DNA of 64,000 nucleotides from positions 62,001 to 126,000 of the forward strand of contig JAFWFS010000013.1 in NCBI GenBank assembly GCA_017515475.1. The letters run 5' to 3'. The notes beneath the pieces were generated by a model that ran no database searches, was not told the DNA's origin, and saw only the letters and a program-made list of their open reading frames with translations. Made by a program: the position numbers and the translations under genes. This DNA is from Erysipelotrichaceae bacterium (GTDB lineage: Bacteria; Bacillota_I; Bacilli_A; Erysipelotrichales; Erysipelotrichaceae). How positions within the stretch are numbered: position 1 is the stretch's first letter; each line of letters starts with the position of its first letter. This document shows positions 60,724 to 64,000 of the stretch, piece by piece.

Positions 60724-62477
60724 ATTTCTCTCGTCAGCTTTCTTAAGTAATTCGCTTCTTCACTGTTCAGATAAGGCAGCAGTGTTTCATAGACCCGGTC
60801 GTGGTATGCATTCAGAATACGTCTTGTCCGCTCGTCCAGATAACGCGGATCGACCAGTTTCAGATCAAACGGGATCATGGTCAGGGTTTCAAATCTCAGA
60901 AACTGCCCGTATTCATTCTTTTCATCGCTCACGCACAGCAGCATGTTTTCGCAGCGTATTCCGAATCTTCCTTCAAAATAGACGCCCGGTTCATCTGAGA
61001 ACACCATACCCGGCTTGATTTCCGCCAGTTCCCCTCCGTTTTCCGTCTTTCCATAGCGGATGTTCGGAGGAGTTTCATGAACGGCCAGATTGTATCCGAC
61101 ACCGTGTCCCGTACCGCAGCGGTAGTCGACACCCAACTCCCACAGATCTTTCCTCGCCAGAACATCGATCTGATTCCCGCTCAGTCCCTGCAGGAACTTC
61201 AACTCACTCAGATTAAACATCGATTTCAGAACCAGTGTAAAGTACTTCTTGATCTCATCGGATGTTTCACCCAGAGCGATCGTCCTGGTAACATCGGTCG
61301 TGCCTTCGCTGTACTGACCTCCTGTATCAAACAGCAGGATCCCTTTATTGTCCAGCCTGGCCGAATTCTCGCGGTCCGGCATATAGTGCATCAGTGCGGC
61401 GTTTTCGTTATACGCGACAATGGATGAGAACCCTAGATCATTCGCTTTATACGCCTTGCGGAATCCGTCGATCTTCTCCCTGACATCATATTCCGTCAGC
61501 GTCGACTTATCGACAGAATCCAGCCACATCAGAAAACGCAGGACAGCTACCCCGTCATAGATGTGTGCCAGACGGAAATTGCGCTGCTCAATCGGGTTCT
61601 TGATGGCTTTCATGTCTTCAACGATCGAACGCATGTGCTGAATGGTGTTGTGACCGTGGGAAATGCTGACGTAAGTCTCATAGTTTACCTTCGTTTCATC
61701 GATCAGGATCTTCTTTCCTTTGATCGTTTCCAGGAAGCTGTAATAGGAAGCGTAAGGTCTGATGATGACGCCGTCTTCATACAGATGATCAAGAATCTCT
61801 TCGCTGAATCTCTCCAGATCAGCAAACAGATAGATATCGTTGCTGAAAAAGACCAGATAGGCCATGAAAACCGGCGTATGCAGGATATCGTTGCCTCTCA
61901 GATTCAGAAGATAGGCAATTGATTCCAGATTGTTGATGATATGAACCCGGTCCTTCAGGACGTAGCGGATCATCTCGATCTTTCTCTTGCGTGTCAGTCC
62001 CGTGTATTCCACAGACAATTCATAAACCGGATCCTTGCTTAAAGGAGCGCGGTTTTCGATCAGGTCGGAATACACGTCAACGCTCTTGATGAGTATTCCG
62101 TTTTTGATCAGTTCATTGGCAAAACGGATACTCGTTCTTTTGCCATCCAGTCCAACTGTCTTATCGGAATAGTATTTCTTAATGAACTCCAGCGGTTCCA
62201 GAGCATCCTGGGTTCCCAGCTTTACGATCTTGATGTCGTACTTCAGGCACTGCTGGTCGGCCTGGGTATGATATCTTCCATCCACAAACAGCCAGGCATC
62301 TTCCATCGACACCAGAAGCGTCGCCAGAGAACCGGAAAAACCGGAAAAATATTCGATCGTTCTGAAATATTCCGGAACATATTCCGACATGTGATAGTCG
62401 GAAGTGTTGAAATAATAAAGATCGATCCCTTCTTTCTGCATGGCAGATCTTAATACTGTTAATCTTCTTTTTATCAT
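60720..62477 (-). CDS. Aminopeptidase P, three-domain M24B type
   Basis: 585 aa. Two creatinase-like N-terminal domains (DLYYFNTSDYHMSEYVPEYF at 19-38) and a C-terminal metallopeptidase domain with DTGGQYSEGTTDVTRT, TGHGVGYNLAVHETP, DEPGVYFEG and the R(C)ENM segment. This is the XPNPEP1-like long form, distinct from the shorter paralogue at 24569. -10 box GATAAT eight (or TAATAT six) bases from the ATG; no SD. Confidence 0.93.
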   Translation of the reverse strand: MIKRRLTVLRSAMQKEGIDLYYFNTSDYHMSEYVPEYFRTIEYFSGFSGSLATLLVSMEDAWLFVDGRYHTQADQQCLKYDIKIVKLGTQDALEPLEFIKKYYSDKTVGLDGKRTSIRFANELIKNGILIKSVDVYSDLIENRAPLSKDPVYELSVEYTGLTRKRKIEMIRYVLKDRVHIINNLESIAYLLNLRGNDILHTPVFMAYLVFFSNDIYLFADLERFSEEILDHLYEDGVIIRPYASYYSFLETIKGKKILIDETKVNYETYVSISHGHNTIQHMRSIVEDMKAIKNPIEQRNFRLAHIYDGVAVLRFLMWLDSVDKSTLTEYDVREKIDGFRKAYKANDLGFSSIVAYNENAALMHYMPDRENSARLDNKGILLFDTGGQYSEGTTDVTRTIALGETSDEIKKYFTLVLKSMFNLSELKFLQGLSGNQIDVLARKDLWELGVDYRCGTGHGVGYNLAVHETPPNIRYGKTENGGELAEIKPGMVFSDEPGVYFEGRFGIRCENMLLCVSDEKNEYGQFLRFETLTMIPFDLKLVDPRYLDERTRRILNAYHDRVYETLLPYLNSEEANYLRKLTREI

Positions 62478-62508
62478 AACTCTATATTATCATTATTATT
62501 TTATATAG

Positions 62509-62527
62509 TATAATAATAAGTTGTATG
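62509..62527 (+). promoter_or_regulatory. Probable short-leader promoter of the class A PBP
   Basis: TATAAT at 62509-62514 lies ten bases from the ATG; overlapping AATAAT (62512-62517) is seven bases away. No SD. Confidence 0.5.
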
Positions 62528-64000
62528 AGACAGGAAATCGAACTAAACAAATCACAGGAAAGAAATCTGAACAAAGTGCGCAAAAAGGCGCAGAAGCACC
62601 AGGAACAGCGCGAACCGGTTCTGCATGAAGAAGGCAGGAAACCGGTGGAGATGCCGATAGAAGCATCTTTGCAAAAAACAGAAGAAGTTCCAAAGGAAAA
62701 GAAGAGTCTGAAAGAACTTCTTCACATCAATCAGGATACTGAGGCAAAAGAAAAGAAAGAGAAACGTTTTGATCTCAAAAAGCTGATTCCTACCCTTCCC
62801 AAGAAAAAAGAAACACTTCCTGTTCAGCCTGTGAATGAAGAAAGCAAGAAAAACGCCAGCACCAGCATGCAGGAGTTTTTTGAACCGATCAGACCTTTGA
62901 ATATGAAAGAGGATAAGACTATGGCCAAGGAAATCACCGATAAAGTGAAAACGGAAGAGCCGCTTCATACTGAACCTGTTTCAGAAAAAAAGAAATTGGA
63001 CATAGGCAATAAACTGAAAGATTTCTTCGGCAGAATCAAGCTTCCTGAAAAGAAAGAAAAACAGGCCGAGATCATAGAGTCTATAGTAGAACAACCTATA
63101 GCAAATGAAACAAAAACCGTACAAAACGCATCAGCAGAACCGGCAGGAGAGAAAAAGAAAGAAGTTTCTTTCAAATTCCTGAAATCTGCCGAAAATAAAG
63201 AAAAGAAAGAATCTTCAAAGTTCTTCAATTTCAAGAACAAGGATAAGGAAGAGAAGAAAGAAAAAACAGAAAAGAACCCTAGGCCAAAGGCAAAGGGTAT
63301 CACTTTTGCTATGGCGATTCTTACCTGTATCGTTCTGTTCCTGGGCATCTGCGGAGCAGTTGGAGCGTTCGTGTTTGCCTATAAGCTGTGTGAAGACAAG
63401 CCGACACTGGATGTCAAGGATCTGGTTTCTCCGGATTCCACGACCGTGTTCGACAATGAAGGCAACAAGATCATGGAGCTTGGCATGTATCTGCGTGAGA
63501 ATATCGAATATCAGGATATGCCTAACTGCCTGATCGACGCTTTCCTTGCGATAGAAGACTCCCGTTTCTTTGAACACTTCGGATTTGATATTCCGCGTTT
63601 CACCAAAGCGGCAATCGAAAACTTCAGAACCCGTGACTTCTCGCAAGGCGGTTCTACCGTTACGATGCAGCTGATCAAGAACAGCTACTATTCCATCGAT
63701 GCAGACGATCAGTCGACCATCGCCGAAAGAGAAGGCATGGGCGGTATCAAACGTAAGATGCAGGAAATCGTGCTGGCTCTGGAACTTGAGCTGAGAACGG
63801 ATGTTACCAAGCAGGAAATCATCGCAATGTACATCAACAAGGTCAACTACGGTAACAACATCCGTGGTGTCCAGAAGGCAGCCCAGTACTATTTTGGCAA
63901 GGATGCCAAGAATCTCTCGCTGACCGAATCAGCCTTCCTGGCAGGTCTGATCAACTCTCCAAATACATACAATCCTTATAACGATCTATATAAAAACGAC
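62525..64000 (+). CDS. Class A penicillin-binding protein, N-terminal part (partial)
   Basis: 492 codons to the right edge. Residues 1 to about 256 are a Lys/Glu/Pro-rich low-complexity cytoplasmic region with repeated KKEKxE and FKFLK-like patches. A membrane helix follows (about 257-281, ITFAMAILTCIVLFLGICGAVGAFVFA), then the GT51 glycosyltransferase: EDSRFFEHFGFD (catalytic Glu near 342), GGSTVTMQLIKN, RKMQEIVLALELE and NKVNYGNNIRGVQKAAQYYFGK. The transpeptidase domain should follow outside the window. GT51 polymerises lipid II glycan; the cytoplasmic head is far longer than the usual few dozen residues. Confidence 0.92.
   Translation, partial: MRQEIELNKSQERNLNKVRKKAQKHQEQREPVLHEEGRKPVEMPIEASLQKTEEVPKEKKSLKELLHINQDTEAKEKKEKRFDLKKLIPTLPKKKETLPVQPVNEESKKNASTSMQEFFEPIRPLNMKEDKTMAKEITDKVKTEEPLHTEPVSEKKKLDIGNKLKDFFGRIKLPEKKEKQAEIIESIVEQPIANETKTVQNASAEPAGEKKKEVSFKFLKSAENKEKKESSKFFNFKNKDKEEKKEKTEKNPRPKAKGITFAMAILTCIVLFLGICGAVGAFVFAYKLCEDKPTLDVKDLVSPDSTTVFDNEGNKIMELGMYLRENIEYQDMPNCLIDAFLAIEDSRFFEHFGFDIPRFTKAAIENFRTRDFSQGGSTVTMQLIKNSYYSIDADDQSTIAEREGMGGIKRKMQEIVLALELELRTDVTKQEIIAMYINKVNYGNNIRGVQKAAQYYFGKDAKNLSLTESAFLAGLINSPNTYNPYNDLYKND

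Noticed and set aside
1-64000. CRISPR arrays, insertion sequences, prophage, att sites or replication origin
   Set aside because: I found no spaced direct repeats, transposase, integrase, phage structural genes or DnaA-box clusters.

Overview
The window is a gene-dense chromosomal segment of a low-to-mid GC Gram-positive bacterium (Bacillota). EzrA, the rapZ-glmR-whiA cluster, a clostridial-type GlgC/GlgD pair, an S4-regulated rpsD leader, TTGACA/TATAAT promoters and the absence of outer-membrane genes support this. Protein flavour (DUF3798 transporter, LURP-one/DUF1836 operon, CcdA-TlpA fusion) points to Erysipelotrichia or a close relative; that placement is inference. I see no prophage, insertion sequence, CRISPR array or integron. 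This is core genome with a few accessory operons.

Layout. 1-3.9 kb: an ABC importer (permease cut by the window edge, double ATPase, DUF3798 lipoprotein), then tRNA-Thr and tRNA-Val. 4.3-8.1 kb: alanine racemase, a small His/Tyr-rich ORF, a DUF885 lipoprotein and an unknown gene. 8.1-13.4 kb: a Nudix / P-loop+CYTH-like / PcrA helicase operon, diverging from an rRNA methyltransferase and pseudouridine synthase pair. 13.4-17.6 kb: envelope and lipid genes (thioredoxin-like lipoprotein, patatin, rhomboid, small membrane proteins, GNAT). 17.6-20.6 kb: a four-gene operon of unknown function with a consensus promoter and a structured leader. 20.6-24.4 kb: LMW phosphatase, GH2 glycosidase, rhodanese-thioredoxin lipoprotein, PTS EIIA. 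24.5-31.3 kb: ezrA-cysteine desulfurase-thiI-aminopeptidase, rpsD with its leader, gmk. 31.3-38.1 kb: rlmA, then uvrB-yczE-like and rapZ-glmR-whiA-SDR. 38.2-46 kb: pepC, a DUF2804 gene, the str operon (rpsL-rpsG-fusA-tuf) and GDPD. 46-50.4 kb: DUF296, two G3E GTPases, uppP and CcdA-TlpA. 50.4-58.6 kb: a glycogen operon (HAD-pulA-glgC-glgD-glgA-glgB). 58.6-64 kb: pepV, xth, aminopeptidase P and a class A PBP with a very long charged cytoplasmic head, cut by the right edge.

The most striking signal is architectural. About fifteen transcription units, on both strands, start with a -10 box (TATAAT, TAAAAT or TAGAAT) exactly six bases upstream of the start codon, with no Shine-Dalgarno sequence. 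A further set has seven to ten bases. These should be leaderless mRNAs. In contrast, the ribosomal proteins, elongation factors, the transporter lipoprotein, the PTS protein and internal operon genes have clear AGGAGG-type sites. Two initiation classes therefore coexist here. The best protein-level novelty is a G3E-type GTPase fused to what looks like the C-terminal domain of DUF1980/TIGR03943 proteins. It sits next to a His-rich CxCC metallochaperone and in one operon with undecaprenyl-diphosphatase and a thiol-redox membrane protein.
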